In this document: in pieces, positions 24,142-32,912 of the stretch
Position numbering within the stretch: position 1 is the first letter of the stretch
How the letters are laid out: every line of letters begins with the position of its first letter
Assembly (NCBI RefSeq): GCF_000340965.1
Contig: NZ_ANAY01000001.1
Span: 248,001 to 312,000, forward strand
Reading direction: 5' to 3'
DNA length: 64,000 nucleotides
DNA from: Nocardiopsis kunsanensis DSM 44524
GTDB lineage: Bacteria; Actinomycetota; Actinomycetes; Streptosporangiales; Streptosporangiaceae
Translations under genes and position numbers: made by a program
The notes under the pieces: model-generated
Seen by the model: the letters and a program-made list of their open reading frames with translations, nothing else
Databases searched by the model: none
Told to the model about the DNA's origin: nothing

Positions 24142-24626
24142 GACATCTCACCCACCTCATCGGGTTTATCCCGCTGCTCCACGAGTGCCAGAAGTCCACG
24201 GATGTTCGCTTGGGCCCACTCAGCGAGCTGCGGCGGGAGGAGACGGATCTGCGACAGCGCGTCCCGTGTGGCGGGGACGCTGACCACCTCATAGGTGCCT
24301 CGCCCGGGTTCGTCGAATTCCGCACCCGTGCGGGCGGCCAGGTCCATGGAGGTCAGCCGAGCGGCGTAGACGTGTTGGAGTCCTATACCGTCAGGTAGCT
24401 CGTCTGTGATGAGAAGGACCTGACGGACGTGGTCGATCCGGCCTCCGAGTTCCTCGAACACTTCGCGGTGCAAGGCGGCCTCGACGTCACGGTCCTCGGG
24501 CTCCAGTCCGCCTCCCACGGCGACCCAGTAGGGCTCCTGCCCGGGCTTGACGCGCTTGATGAGGACCAAGCGCCCCTCGTTGTCGAACAGAAGCGCCCGA
24601 GCGCTCTGCTTGACGACATTTCCCAT
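24138..24626 (-). CDS. NUDIX hydrolase
   Basis: 162 residues; ATG at 24626 preceded by GAGGTGAG. The NUDIX box runs from GGGLEPED (residues 38-45) to REVFEELGG (54-62), with the Glu residues that bind magnesium. These enzymes split nucleoside diphosphates linked to another group. It heads the eight-gene leftward operon and faces the sensor-like gene at 24791. It might edit or recycle the nucleotide-activated intermediate of the pathway; that role is inference. Confidence 0.88.
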   Translation of the reverse strand: MGNVVKQSARALLFDNEGRLVLIKRVKPGQEPYWVAVGGGLEPEDRDVEAALHREVFEELGGRIDHVRQVLLITDELPDGIGLQHVYAARLTSMDLAARTGAEFDEPGRGTYEVVSVPATRDALSQIRLLPPQLAEWAQANIRGLLALVEQRDKPDEVGEMS

Positions 24627-24752
24627 GGGTTCTCACCTCGTTCTTCACCCGGTCCCACACGTGGGCTGTCATCGCTCGCAGGTTGCCCCGCCAAGCTCTT
24701 CGAATGCTCTCGGACCGAGCTGGGTGCAGCCACCCCATTCACCACCCAATCC

Positions 24753-24791
24753 TTGGACATCCAGCACGGTGCTGGACATAAACTGGACAGG
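24753..24791 (+). promoter_or_regulatory. Promoter with operator-like palindrome and probable leaderless start
   Basis: TTGGAC (24753-24758) and CATAAA (24777-24782), 18 bp apart, fit -35 and -10 boxes. Between them lies TCCAGCAC-G-GTGCTGGA (24760-24776), perfect except at its centre. TGGACA occurs three times (24754, 24773, 24784). The GTG at 24791 lies 8 nt after the -10 box with no ribosome-binding site, as in leaderless mRNAs. Confidence 0.6.
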
Positions 24792-25999
24792 TGTTGGCCA
24801 ACCCCTCGAACCTCACCGTGGATTTCATTGCGAACGAGCTCAAAACGCTGCGAAAGGGGGCAGGTCTCGATAATCCACCTGCGGTCACCGTGCTCGGGTC
24901 CGAACTACGTTCCCACCTACTCGGTACCCCAGTAGCCCCGGGTGAAGAGATGAGCGCGGACCAGATCATGGGCCTGGTGCAAGAGATTGCCTCCGCGACC
25001 AGAATGCTGGGCGACGGGTTGAGGCTCTTCGCTGAAGTGGATCTGAACCTCACCCAGGAGCACAATCACCCGACGTTGACCGGGCGCCAAGAATCCCTCG
25101 CCTCACACCTCGGGTATGCGTCGAAGACGATCAGGAGGAAATCGGAGAGGGCCTTCCAAGCCCTGGCGGTACAAGTGCTATCCGGAACCCCTGCCGCCGT
25201 CCCGAACCACACCGAGTATCGATGGCCTACCAAGGGGGAAGAGCAGGACGTCCTGGCCAACGACTTCCAGAAATTCTGGAACGCTCACCCTCAGGGCCGA
25301 CTGGACATCGTCTGCTCAGAGATTCCTGAGGAGGAGAGGCCCTGCTTCGCCTCACCCTCGGATCGGAACTATCTCCGCTACGCGAAGTTCGCCGACCTGG
25401 ACACCCTCATCCACGTCAAGACGGGTCTCGCCGGGATCTGCCCTGATGCAACCGTCCGCGACTTCGCTCCTTCCGAGTACCACGACACCAACGCGGACAC
25501 GCTCATCGTCATCGGCGGGCCACCGTGGAACGCCAAGTACCGGGAGTTCCTCCCGCAACTGCCCTTCCACTTCGAACCGCACCCTCTCGGTGAGGACGAT
25601 CCTCTCGTCATCCCCCAGTTATCGCAGCCGATCATGGGGCCGGTGTGGAGCCCGAAGAAGGACTTGTTGGAGGACCTGGCGATCCTGTCACGGCTCACCC
25701 TCACCCAGGGAACTGTCGTGTATCTCTTGGGAGGTTGTCTGACCCTCGGTGTCCTCGGAGCCGCCAAGCTCTTCCTGCACGGTCCGCAAAGTGCACGCAA
25801 CCTCAGGTACGTAACTGACATGGTCGGGGAGGAGGATTTCGTCCTCGTCTCCGAGACTCGGCGGGTCGGCGGCCTGACCGATACCGTCGATCTGACCGCT
25901 GTCGGACCTCTGGTGCTGATGACACGTTCGAACAACTCCCCTTTCGAGTTGCTGGTCGACAACAGCCGACGGTACGAAGGGATCCTCACGAGCTCTTGA
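24791..25999 (+). CDS. Sensor-like protein of unknown family, divergent from the operon
   Basis: 402 residues. The N-terminal ~135 residues are helical (IANELKTLRKGAGLDNPPAV; GRQESLASHLGYASKTIRRK) and resemble, from memory, the adaptor domain that precedes variable sensor or effector domains in actinobacteria. The C-terminal ~250 residues look alpha/beta: ADTLIVIGGPPWNAKYREFL begins with a Rossmann-like strand and GGP turn, and TVVYLLGGCLTLGVLGAAK has a second glycine-rich turn. That hydrophobic stretch is too glycine-rich to call a membrane helix with confidence. The palindrome in its promoter suggests autoregulation and control of the facing NUDIX operon. It is likely the sensor or regulator of the island, but I cannot name the family. 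Confidence 0.6.
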   Translation: MLANPSNLTVDFIANELKTLRKGAGLDNPPAVTVLGSELRSHLLGTPVAPGEEMSADQIMGLVQEIASATRMLGDGLRLFAEVDLNLTQEHNHPTLTGRQESLASHLGYASKTIRRKSERAFQALAVQVLSGTPAAVPNHTEYRWPTKGEEQDVLANDFQKFWNAHPQGRLDIVCSEIPEEERPCFASPSDRNYLRYAKFADLDTLIHVKTGLAGICPDATVRDFAPSEYHDTNADTLIVIGGPPWNAKYREFLPQLPFHFEPHPLGEDDPLVIPQLSQPIMGPVWSPKKDLLEDLAILSRLTLTQGTVVYLLGGCLTLGVLGAAKLFLHGPQSARNLRYVTDMVGEEDFVLVSETRRVGGLTDTVDLTAVGPLVLMTRSNNSPFELLVDNSRRYEGILTSS

Positions 26000-26007
26000 G
26001 AGGCGAC

Positions 26008-26775
26008 GTGGTAGACCACACCGACATACGCACGTACGTGGTGAACCTGCGTAGGCGAGCCGACCGCCGAAGGCGGATGGAACGGATCCTTCCTGAGCAG
26101 TTGCGTGCGTTCTTCACCTCTGACTGGGACGGACCGTTCGACGGCCTCTCACTCACCAAGGAAGACATCGCTGAGTTCGGATACCGACTCTTCCCTTGGA
26201 AGATCGCATCGGACAACCCCTGGTGGGATCGACCTCTGAAGTTCGGTGAAGTCGGATGTTCACTCGCCCACCTGGCGTGCTGGGAGGACGCAGAGGCGAC
26301 GGGGGCGGAGCCGTACGTGCTGGTACTCGAGGACGACGCCGTGATCGGTGAGGACTTCCTCGCCAGGCTTTCAGAAGGGTTGAAGAGACTGGAGACGGCT
26401 GAGATCCCCTCCGATCTCATATACCTGGGGCGGGTACCCCTTCGCCCGGACACACCCAGTTCCGTGGACGGATTCGTGTCCCCTGGGTATAGCCATTGCA
26501 CATACGGCTACCTGCTGACCCGCTCAGGACTCAAGCACGTCCTGGACGCGAGGCTGGGTGACGCCGTCGTGCCGGTCGACGAGTTCCTTCCCGCGCTCTA
26601 CACGAACCACGAGCGCCTCGACGTCCGCACGCGTTTTCCCCGACGCCTGGACGCGCTCACCTTCGAACCGCCTCTGGTGGCCCAGCTCGCGAAGGACCTG
26701 GCGGGCAGCGACACGGAGGAATCACCCTTCGTGGATGAGGAAGCTCCGACCTGGTCAGCTCCCAGGAATTCCTGA
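26008..26775 (+). CDS. Glycosyltransferase family 25-like protein
   Basis: 255 residues from GTG at 26008, with GAGAGG just upstream; a TTG at 25996 overlapping the previous stop is the alternative. IRTYVVNLRRRADRRRRMER is the classic GT25 opening. GEVGCSLAHLACWEDA and YVLVLEDDAVIG (acidic motif near residue 106) follow, then SHCTYGYLLTRSGLKHVLDA and VDEFLPALY. GT25 enzymes transfer galactose or glucose to lipooligosaccharide or collagen-like acceptors. It is co-directional with the sensor-like gene and probably co-transcribed. Ends convergently, overlapping the acyltransferase gene by 21 bp. Confidence 0.85.
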   Translation: MVDHTDIRTYVVNLRRRADRRRRMERILPEQLRAFFTSDWDGPFDGLSLTKEDIAEFGYRLFPWKIASDNPWWDRPLKFGEVGCSLAHLACWEDAEATGAEPYVLVLEDDAVIGEDFLARLSEGLKRLETAEIPSDLIYLGRVPLRPDTPSSVDGFVSPGYSHCTYGYLLTRSGLKHVLDARLGDAVVPVDEFLPALYTNHERLDVRTRFPRRLDALTFEPPLVAQLAKDLAGSDTEESPFVDEEAPTWSAPRNS

Positions 26776-27417
26776 CCAGTGGCGAATGAGTTCCCGCAGG
26801 CGCTTCCCCGGCCAGTCCCGGATCGGGGTGAAGTCGTTGACGCCGATCGCAACGTGTTCCGGGGGGACGTCCTGGGTGATGGTGGCACCGGCCGCGACGT
26901 AGCTTCGAGGACCGATGGTTACACCTCCCACGACTTTTGCCCCGTACCCGACCACCGACTGGTCATGGACACGCGGTGATGGTTCGTCCGCGTCCCACCA
27001 ACCCTCGTGCGGCCGGGTGTACTCGTGCACGAGGTCGCCCATCATGGTGCAATCGTCGCCGATAATCGCCGCGTCGCACACGAAACCGGCGATCCTTCCA
27101 CGAGCGCCGATCATCACCCGGTCGCAGACGTAGGCCCCGTAGACGAGTCGGCTCTCCGGTCCGATGGAGGTGTCGTAGCCGACCCGGGTCCGGTCCTCGA
27201 GCATGCACCCATCGGCGATGGATACGCCCTCGTAGATGACGACCTGGTTCAGTATCAGACACTTCTCCCCGATCCGGACCGGAGAGCCCGGATCAATGGA
27301 CTCTCCCTGTTGGAAGGCGCGCAGTCGTGCCTCCTTGGGTGTGCCGATTGCGCACTGCTCGCCAACGAGGCAGTCATGGGCTCCCTTGACTGGCCCGTAC
27401 AGGTTCTGCCGCGTCAT
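26755..27417 (-). CDS. Left-handed beta-helix (hexapeptide) acyltransferase
   Basis: 220 residues; ATG at 27417 overlaps the hydrolase stop. Repeats of the [LIV]-G-x-x-x-x hexapeptide run through the protein (VRIGEKCLILNQVVIYEGVS, later ARGRIAGFVCDAAIIGDDCT and YGAKVVGGVTIGPRSYVAAG). A helical C-terminus ends the chain. The form is that of WbbJ/LacA-like O- or N-acetyltransferases that modify sugars. Near glycosyltransferases and an activated-sugar-like operon it may decorate the product. Confidence 0.85.
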   Translation of the reverse strand: MTRQNLYGPVKGAHDCLVGEQCAIGTPKEARLRAFQQGESIDPGSPVRIGEKCLILNQVVIYEGVSIADGCMLEDRTRVGYDTSIGPESRLVYGAYVCDRVMIGARGRIAGFVCDAAIIGDDCTMMGDLVHEYTRPHEGWWDADEPSPRVHDQSVVGYGAKVVGGVTIGPRSYVAAGATITQDVPPEHVAIGVNDFTPIRDWPGKRLRELIRHWSGIPGS

Positions 27418-28202
27418 GAGAATCGCTGTGCTCGTGTGTTGAACCAGTCCACCGAGACCTGAATCGCCTCGTCCTCACGCTCGGTGGAGTCGAAACCATG
27501 GTCGGACCCTCGCACCGTGTGAAAGTCCGTGTCGGGCCGGGAGGAGGCTGCGGCCCTGGCGATGTCGTAGGACACGTAGCTGTCCTTGTCTCCGTGAACC
27601 ACGAGGGAGGGGACAAGCGATTCCGTGTACACGCCGAGGGGATCGTACAGGCTGAACTCGCGCCACATGATCGGGCTGACGGGGAACTCGCCGTCGATCA
27701 ACAACTGACCGCCGGCGCCCAACTCCCGCTGTCGGTCAGGACCGAAGTTCTCCACTCCCCAGGGGAGTTCAGGGTTGAGGAAGGTGCGCTCCAGATCGAG
27801 TACGGGGTTCCACAGGACGAGGGAGTCGATCCGGTCACCGAGTACAGCAAGCAGGAGCGAAGAGGACACGGCCCCGAAGCTCGCGGCCAGCACGGAGAGC
27901 GGTTCGGGCCGAGTGTCCAGAGCGTGCTCGATGACCGACTGGAGGTCGAGCATCTCGCCGGCGACGGTCACGCCTTGGGGTGACCCGCCACTTTTGCCAT
28001 GGCCACGGTAGGAGAATCGGATGACGTTGAACCCCTTGTCGGACAGGGTCTCCGCCAAGCGGACGAACATGCCGCCCTCGTCCTTGTCGGCGGTGATGCC
28101 ATGAGTTTGGACGACGGTGCCCTTCGAACGGTCGTCTTCGGAAGGGTGCAGGACCGCGTCGAGCGGGACGCCGTCGGCGCTGACTACGTCGAGGGTGCGC
28201 AT
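27414..28202 (-). CDS. Alpha/beta hydrolase
   Basis: 262 residues. The oxyanion motif THGITADKDEGG, the nucleophile elbow VLAASFGAVSSS (Ser108 in an A-x-S-x-G variant of the usual G-x-S-x-G), the acid in LVVHGDKDSYVSYD and the His in VRGSDHGFDS complete the catalytic triad. Related proteins are serine esterases or acyl hydrolases. The 4-bp overlap with the acyltransferase gene shows the two are translated together, perhaps as an acylation/deacylation pair. It is the right-hand end of the island. Confidence 0.85.
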   Translation of the reverse strand: MRTLDVVSADGVPLDAVLHPSEDDRSKGTVVQTHGITADKDEGGMFVRLAETLSDKGFNVIRFSYRGHGKSGGSPQGVTVAGEMLDLQSVIEHALDTRPEPLSVLAASFGAVSSSLLLAVLGDRIDSLVLWNPVLDLERTFLNPELPWGVENFGPDRQRELGAGGQLLIDGEFPVSPIMWREFSLYDPLGVYTESLVPSLVVHGDKDSYVSYDIARAAASSRPDTDFHTVRGSDHGFDSTEREDEAIQVSVDWFNTRAQRFS

Positions 28203-28607
28203 GCGCTGGACTTCCTGAGCCGGGGGTGAGGGCGGGCGCCTGTTTCAAGGGTTGGCGTAAACGTTCCGCATGGAGCGATGCAAGCTCGGACGAGAATCGG
28301 CCCCTGGAGCAAACGGCACCGGAAGGATACCGGCCAACAGGCGCTACGGACAGGAACGCCGATTCTTGTCCTGACCGTAGGTGCCGCGGTCCGAGGCCGT
28401 GGTGTTAACCACCGTCGGTCCTGGCGGATCGACACCGTACCTGAAGTAGGCAGGGAGATGCTGGAGCGCGGCGGAGGGACGGAGTCCGGAAGGTTGGAGC
28501 TCAGGTCCGTGACCTGTGAATTACTCCCTTGTCGGCATCCGCTTCTAAGCTGGCATCTCGTGTGGTCGACATCTGGGACCGGCACGAACACACCACGAGG
28601 GGACACA
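28203..28607. other. Intergenic region between the island and hsdM
   Basis: 405 bp between the divergent hydrolase and hsdM starts, so promoters for both must lie here. The open frame running into hsdM from 28278 has no start signal and no motif. GAGGGG at 28597-28602 is the hsdM ribosome-binding site. I see no terminator, repeat or operator I can defend. Confidence 0.5.
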
Positions 28608-31085
28608 GTGGCCACGCACGCCAAACTCACCTTGCCGCAGCTGGAGCGGCACCTGTTCTCGGCGGCCGACATCCTGCGCGGACGGATGGACGCCTCCGAC
28701 TACAAGGAGTACATCTTCGGGATGCTGTTCCTGAAGCGCGCCTCGGACGAGTTCGAGGAGCACCAGGCAGCCGTCGTCCAAGAGCTGAAGGACGACGGAT
28801 ACGGCGAAGAAGAGGCCGAGAGTCTCGCCGAAGAACCTATGTTCTATACCGACGTGTTCTTCGTGCCCCCGGAGGCCCGGTGGGAGAACCTGCGCGATCA
28901 GGTGCACACCAACGTCGGCGACCATCTGAACAAGGCCCTACTGGCGCTGGAGGAGTCCAACCAGGACCTCGAGGGCGTGGTCCAGCACATCGACTTCAAC
29001 GCCACCATCGGCAAGACCCGCTTGTCCGACCGCGCGCTGCGTGACCTGGTCAAGCATTTCAACCGCTACAGCCTGCGCGACTCCGACTTCGAGTTCCCCG
29101 ACCTGCTCGGCGCGGCCTACGAGTACCTGATCGGCCGGTTCGCCGACTCGGCCGGCAAGCGGGGCGGTGAGTTCTACACCCCGCGTTCGGTGGTGCGGAT
29201 GATGGTCCAGCTCACCGACCCGCAGGAGAAGGAGAGCGTCTACGACCCCTGCGCCGGCTCGGGCGGGATGCTCATCATGGCCAAGCACCACATGGCCGAG
29301 CAAGGACGCGACCCCCGCAATCTGCGCCTGGCCGGGCAGGAGCTCAACGGCACCTCCTGGTCGATCTCCAAGATGAACCTGCTGCTGCACGGCATCCCCG
29401 ACGCGGCTCTGGAGAACCAGGACACCCTCCTGCAGCCCATGCACCGCACCGAGTCGGGTGGGTTGGAACGGTTCGACGTGGTCCTGTCGAACCCGCCCTT
29501 CTCCCAGCCCTTCTACGGGATCGGCGCCGAATTCCCGGGCCGTTACCACTGGGGCCGGGTCAAGGAAGGCGCCAAGAAGGCCGACCTGATGTTCCTCCAG
29601 CACATGGTGTCGGTACTCAAGGACGGCGGTCGTGGAGCCACTGTCATGCCGCACGGGGTGCTCTTCCGCGGTGGCGAGGAACGCGAGATCCGTACCGAAC
29701 TGCTGCGCGACGACTGCGTCGAGGCGGTCATCGGCCTGGGTCCCAACCTGTTCTACGGCACCGGCATCCCCGCGTGTGTGGTCGTCTTCCGGGCCCCGCG
29801 CAGCAAGCCGGCCGGGCGTGAGCGCAAGGTGTTGTTCATCAACGCCGACCGGGAGTTCAAGGCCGGTAAAGCACAGAACCACCTACTGCCCGAGCACACC
29901 GAGAAGCTCCTCCACGCGTTCGAGAACTTCACCGAGATCCCGGGTTACTCGCGGGTGGTCTCGCACAAGGAGCTGCGGGAGAACGGCTTCAACTTCAACA
30001 TCCGCCGGTACGTGGACAACGCACCACCACCGGAGCCGCACGACGTGTACGCCCACCTGCACGGGGGCGTGCCCGAGGCCGAAATCGCAGAGCGGGCCGA
30101 GACGCTCGCCCGCCTCGGATTCAGCGCCGACCGGGTGCTGGTGCCCCGGCCGGAGGGGGCCGATGGCAACCACGGGCCCTACCGTGACTTCGCCGAGGGG
30201 CTGACCCGCGCCGACCTCGCCGGGCGCGTTGCCAACGACACCGGTGTGCACGCCAAGCGCACAGAACTCTTCAAGGCGATGTGGGGCTGGTGGAGCGACC
30301 AGGACGAGCTCATCGCGACGCTGCCGGAAACCAAGCAACTCATGTCGGTGCGCCGGGAACTGGTCAACGGCTTCGTGGACGCCCTGGAGCCGGTGGGTTC
30401 GCTGGACCGCTTCGAGACCACGGGTGTGGTGGTGCGTTGGTGGGAGACGGTCCAGTACGACCTGCGGACCCTGGCGGAGAACGGGTTCGGCGGTGTCCTG
30501 GACGGGTGGATCACCACCATCGAGGACCGGATGGGAGCCGAGCCGGCCGAGCACCCGCTGGTGCCGGAGCTGATCCCGGAGCACCTGGACCAGCTCGCCG
30601 AGGCCGAGCAGGAGGCTTCGGAACTGGACGCCCGCGTCAAGGCCGCGACTGCTCAGCCGACCGAAAGCGCCGAGAGCTCCGAAGGTGAGGACGCCGACGG
30701 GGACGAGACCGACGACGGGGACGGTGGCGAAGGCGCGGATCCGGGCCCGAACGCGCTGAGCGAGGCCGACCTCAAGGACCTGAAGAAGGAACGTGCCGAG
30801 GCCAGGAAGAAGGTCAAAGCCTTGCGGGAGGACCTCGTTCCGGCGCTGAAAATGGCCCGTCAGGCTCTGGGCACAGAAGCCGAACGCCGTCACGTCATGG
30901 ACCTGGTGGCACGCAAGCTGGGCGAAGAGCTGGAAGACCACACCGCTCAGCAGCGGCGCGAGGTCGTGGCGGCGCTGGAGAATTGGTGGGACAAGTACCA
31001 GACGTCGCTGGCCCAGATCGAGGAGCGTCGGGAGCAGGCCGAGCTCAAGCTGAACGGTTTCCTGAAGGAGCTCGGGTATGCATGA
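28608..31085 (+). CDS. hsdM: Type I restriction-modification DNA methyltransferase subunit M
   Basis: 825 residues from GTG at 28608 (GAGGGG upstream). HsdM_N covers about residues 1-150. The methylase core has the SAM motif [11 protein letters not shown] near 213 and the catalytic NPPF near 295, for N6-adenine methylation. The core ends with [20 protein letters not shown] near 470. A roughly 330-residue C-terminal extension makes it longer than the usual ~500-residue HsdM. It includes an acidic linker ([19 protein letters not shown]) and a long coiled coil ([20 protein letters not shown]). Such extensions occur in some actinobacterial HsdMs. It overlaps hsdS by 8 nt; a scar of the same gene lies at 14487. 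Confidence 0.95.
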   Translation: MATHAKLTLPQLERHLFSAADILRGRMDASDYKEYIFGMLFLKRASDEFEEHQAAVVQELKDDGYGEEEAESLAEEPMFYTDVFFVPPEARWENLRDQVHTNVGDHLNKALLALEESNQDLEGVVQHIDFNATIGKTRLSDRALRDLVKHFNRYSLRDSDFEFPDLLGAAYEYLIGRFADSAGKRGGEFYTPRSVVRMMVQLTDPQEKESVYDPCAGSGGMLIMAKHHMAEQGRDPRNLRLAGQELNGTSWSISKMNLLLHGIPDAALENQDTLLQPMHRTESGGLERFDVVLSNPPFSQPFYGIGAEFPGRYHWGRVKEGAKKADLMFLQHMVSVLKDGGRGATVMPHGVLFRGGEEREIRTELLRDDCVEAVIGLGPNLFYGTGIPACVVVFRAPRSKPAGRERKVLFINADREFKAGKAQNHLLPEHTEKLLHAFENFTEIPGYSRVVSHKELRENGFNFNIRRYVDNAPPPEPHDVYAHLHGGVPEAEIAERAETLARLGFSADRVLVPRPEGADGNHGPYRDFAEGLTRADLAGRVANDTGVHAKRTELFKAMWGWWSDQDELIATLPETKQLMSVRRELVNGFVDALEPVGSLDRFETTGVVVRWWETVQYDLRTLAENGFGGVLDGWITTIEDRMGAEPAEHPLVPELIPEHLDQLAEAEQEASELDARVKAATAQPTESAESSEGEDADGDETDDGDGGEGADPGPNALSEADLKDLKKERAEARKKVKALREDLVPALKMARQALGTEAERRHVMDLVARKLGEELEDHTAQQRREVVAALENWWDKYQTSLAQIEERREQAELKLNGFLKELGYA

Positions 31086-32274
31086 GTCGATCCCGACCGG
31101 GTGGACATCTGGTGTCTTCGGTGATTTCCTAGAGCACCGCAAGGAAGGTGGGCGTTCTGTTGATGACCTCCTCTCGGTGACGGCCGACCATGGGGTCATC
31201 CTTCAGGCTGAATCTGGGCGCCGAAACATCTCCAGCGAAGATAAGAGCTCATATAATCTTGTAAGGCCTGGAGATGTTGTCTATAACACCATGCGCATGT
31301 GGCAAGGGGTGTCCGGCGTTTCATCCCACTCGGGAATCGTGAGTCCGGCCTACACTGTCTGCACTCCGAAAGATGGCGTCGACTCACATTTTTTGGCCTA
31401 CCTCCTGAAGCACCCATCCTACGTGCTCAAATTTCGCCAGATGTCACAAGGCTTAGTGAGTGATACTTGGAACTTGAAGTTTGGCGAGCTCGCCAAACTT
31501 CCTCTGTTTATCCCTCCTGTGGTTGAGCAGCGCAAGATCGCCGATGCACTGGATGCGATGGATGATGCAATTTCCTCCATTGAGCTATCCATGGAAAGTC
31601 TGAGCGGACTTCGCCTTGCTCAGTCTTCAGAGCAGCTTGGCCGATTCGATCCGACGGAGACTGTCGCTCCTTTCATGGTTGACAGCCCCAAGAATGGAAT
31701 CTACAAACACCAATCTTTGTATGACCCAGCCGGGACGCCGATTCTTCGCATTGATTCTTTCGGTGGTGGTGATATCTTCAATATCAGAAACCTCCGAAGG
31801 GTGAAACTTTCTGAGGCAGAGATAGACGCCTACGGCCTTCGCAGTGGCGATATCGTAATTAACCGGGTGAACTCAATTGAGCACATCGGAAAATCTGCCT
31901 TGGTGCAAGACCTTCGTGAAGATACGATCTTTGAGTCAAACATCATGAGGCTTCGTTTTGACAATCGTCGTTTGGATTCGAAGTACATATCTCTTGTTCT
32001 TTCCGAGGCTTCCTGCCTTCGCCACTTCCGCTCTCGGGCAAAAAGTGCTATTTCTCAAGCAAGCATTAACAAGAGCGATGTCCTGTCATGCCCAATCCCT
32101 GTTCCGTCTTTGGGAGAGCAGCGGCGGATCGTCTCGATCATCGAGGCGCACGACGAGCGGATCGCTGCCGAACGTGCCCGCTTGGAGAAGCTGCGCAAGT
32201 TGAAGGCCGGTCTCATGGACGACCTGCTGACTGGGCGAGTGCGGGTCGACCAACTCCAGGACCTCCCGGTCTGA
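31078..32274 (+). CDS. hsdS: Type I restriction-modification specificity subunit S
   Basis: 398 residues; ATG at 31078 overlaps hsdM. Two target-recognition domains are each followed by a conserved helical spacer: [20 protein letters not shown] in the middle and [20 protein letters not shown] at the end, closing with [20 protein letters not shown]. This gives the symmetric layout that sets a bipartite target sequence. Base composition drops sharply within the recognition domains (roughly 31.2-32.1 kb) compared with hsdM and hsdR, a sign of exchanged specificity modules. The target cannot be read from sequence alone. Confidence 0.95.
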   Translation: MHESIPTGWTSGVFGDFLEHRKEGGRSVDDLLSVTADHGVILQAESGRRNISSEDKSSYNLVRPGDVVYNTMRMWQGVSGVSSHSGIVSPAYTVCTPKDGVDSHFLAYLLKHPSYVLKFRQMSQGLVSDTWNLKFGELAKLPLFIPPVVEQRKIADALDAMDDAISSIELSMESLSGLRLAQSSEQLGRFDPTETVAPFMVDSPKNGIYKHQSLYDPAGTPILRIDSFGGGDIFNIRNLRRVKLSEAEIDAYGLRSGDIVINRVNSIEHIGKSALVQDLREDTIFESNIMRLRFDNRRLDSKYISLVLSEASCLRHFRSRAKSAISQASINKSDVLSCPIPVPSLGEQRRIVSIIEAHDERIAAERARLEKLRKLKAGLMDDLLTGRVRVDQLQDLPV

Positions 32275-32299
32275 ACCCATCCCCAGCTCGCGTACCCAT

Positions 32300-32330
32300 G
32301 TGGCCCGGGGAAGCCCTCACCCCGGGCCAC
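32300..32330. terminator. Bidirectional terminator after hsdS
   Basis: Perfect 11-bp stem (GTGGCCCGGGG / CCCCGGGCCAC) with a 9-nt loop, between hsdS and the convergent cassette genes. The equivalent site in the decayed copy (about 14755) has lost its stem. Confidence 0.7.
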
Positions 32331-32346
32331 AGTTGTTGATCGCCAC

Positions 32347-32685
32347 CTATCGCGCTCCGGCCAGGGCACCGCGCCGGGGCCAGGAACCCCGCGGCTTGGG
32401 CCTCGGGGGCAGGCGCAAGGCTCCGGTCCGCCGAGCCTGGACCAAGTGGGAGAAGGTGGTCGCCGCGGGCCTGCTGCTGTGTTCCAGCCGCTCGATCTTC
32501 CCCTCCAGCTCGCGAGCGCTGTCACCACTGAGCAGCACCATCTGCCCGGTGTGCGCCGCCCAGTACTGTCCGGTCGCGCCGCCGTGCCACACCGTCCATC
32601 CCCGCCGCCGGTACACGTCCCGCAGACGGTTCAGTTCCAGAGCGGTGGATGTTCCCGGGGTCTCCAGGGTCATGGGCGCGCTCAT
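32347..32685 (-). CDS. Hypothetical cassette protein A, copy 2 (112 aa)
   Basis: ATG at 32685 overlaps the stop of protein B. It shares the core RLRDVYRRRGWTVWHGGATG and QYWAAHTGQMVLLSGDSARE with copy 1 (14802), while the first ~15 residues differ. It is the last gene of the leftward ATPase - B - A run and converges on hsdS. The preserved frame and mostly conservative changes between copies argue for a functional protein. Family unknown. Confidence 0.65.
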   Translation of the reverse strand: MSAPMTLETPGTSTALELNRLRDVYRRRGWTVWHGGATGQYWAAHTGQMVLLSGDSARELEGKIERLEHSSRPAATTFSHLVQARRTGALRLPPRPKPRGSWPRRGALAGAR

Positions 32686-32912
32686 ACCTGCCCACCTCCC
32701 AGGGTGTTCAGCGCTCGCCGGAGTTCCTCGCCGCAGCCCCGCTCGATCAGTTCGGGCCGGCCGTCGCCACCGTTCTGGGTCCTGGTCGCCACGTAGCTGG
32801 GCAATCCCCGCCCGTCGTGCAGCTCGCAGATGAGGAAGTCGGGGAACTCTTCACGCAGGCGCAGAACGGTCGCGCTCGGCCTGAGGTGATAGCCGCCCAT
32901 GGTGGTCACCAC
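32682..32912 (-). CDS. Hypothetical cassette protein B, copy 2 (76 aa)
   Basis: ATG at 32912 gives MVTTMGGYHLRPSATVLRLR, then EEFPDFLICELHDGRGLPSY and a C-terminal helix; overlaps the ATPase end by 7 nt. It aligns along its whole length with copy 1 at 15134. The small alpha/beta form and constant pairing with the ATPase suggest a partner or antagonist of that ATPase. That is inference from position only. Confidence 0.65.
   Translation of the reverse strand: MVTTMGGYHLRPSATVLRLREEFPDFLICELHDGRGLPSYVATRTQNGGDGRPELIERGCGEELRRALNTLGGGQV

Noticed and set aside
24138-28202. CBASS/Thoeris-type defence reading of the island (nucleotidyltransferase plus NUDIX plus sensor)
   Set aside because: The nucleotidyltransferase is fused to a kinase and DUF4254 rather than being CD-NTase-like, and no TIR, patatin, nuclease or membrane-pore effector is visible. 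A biosynthetic reading fits the gene set better, though defence is not excluded.
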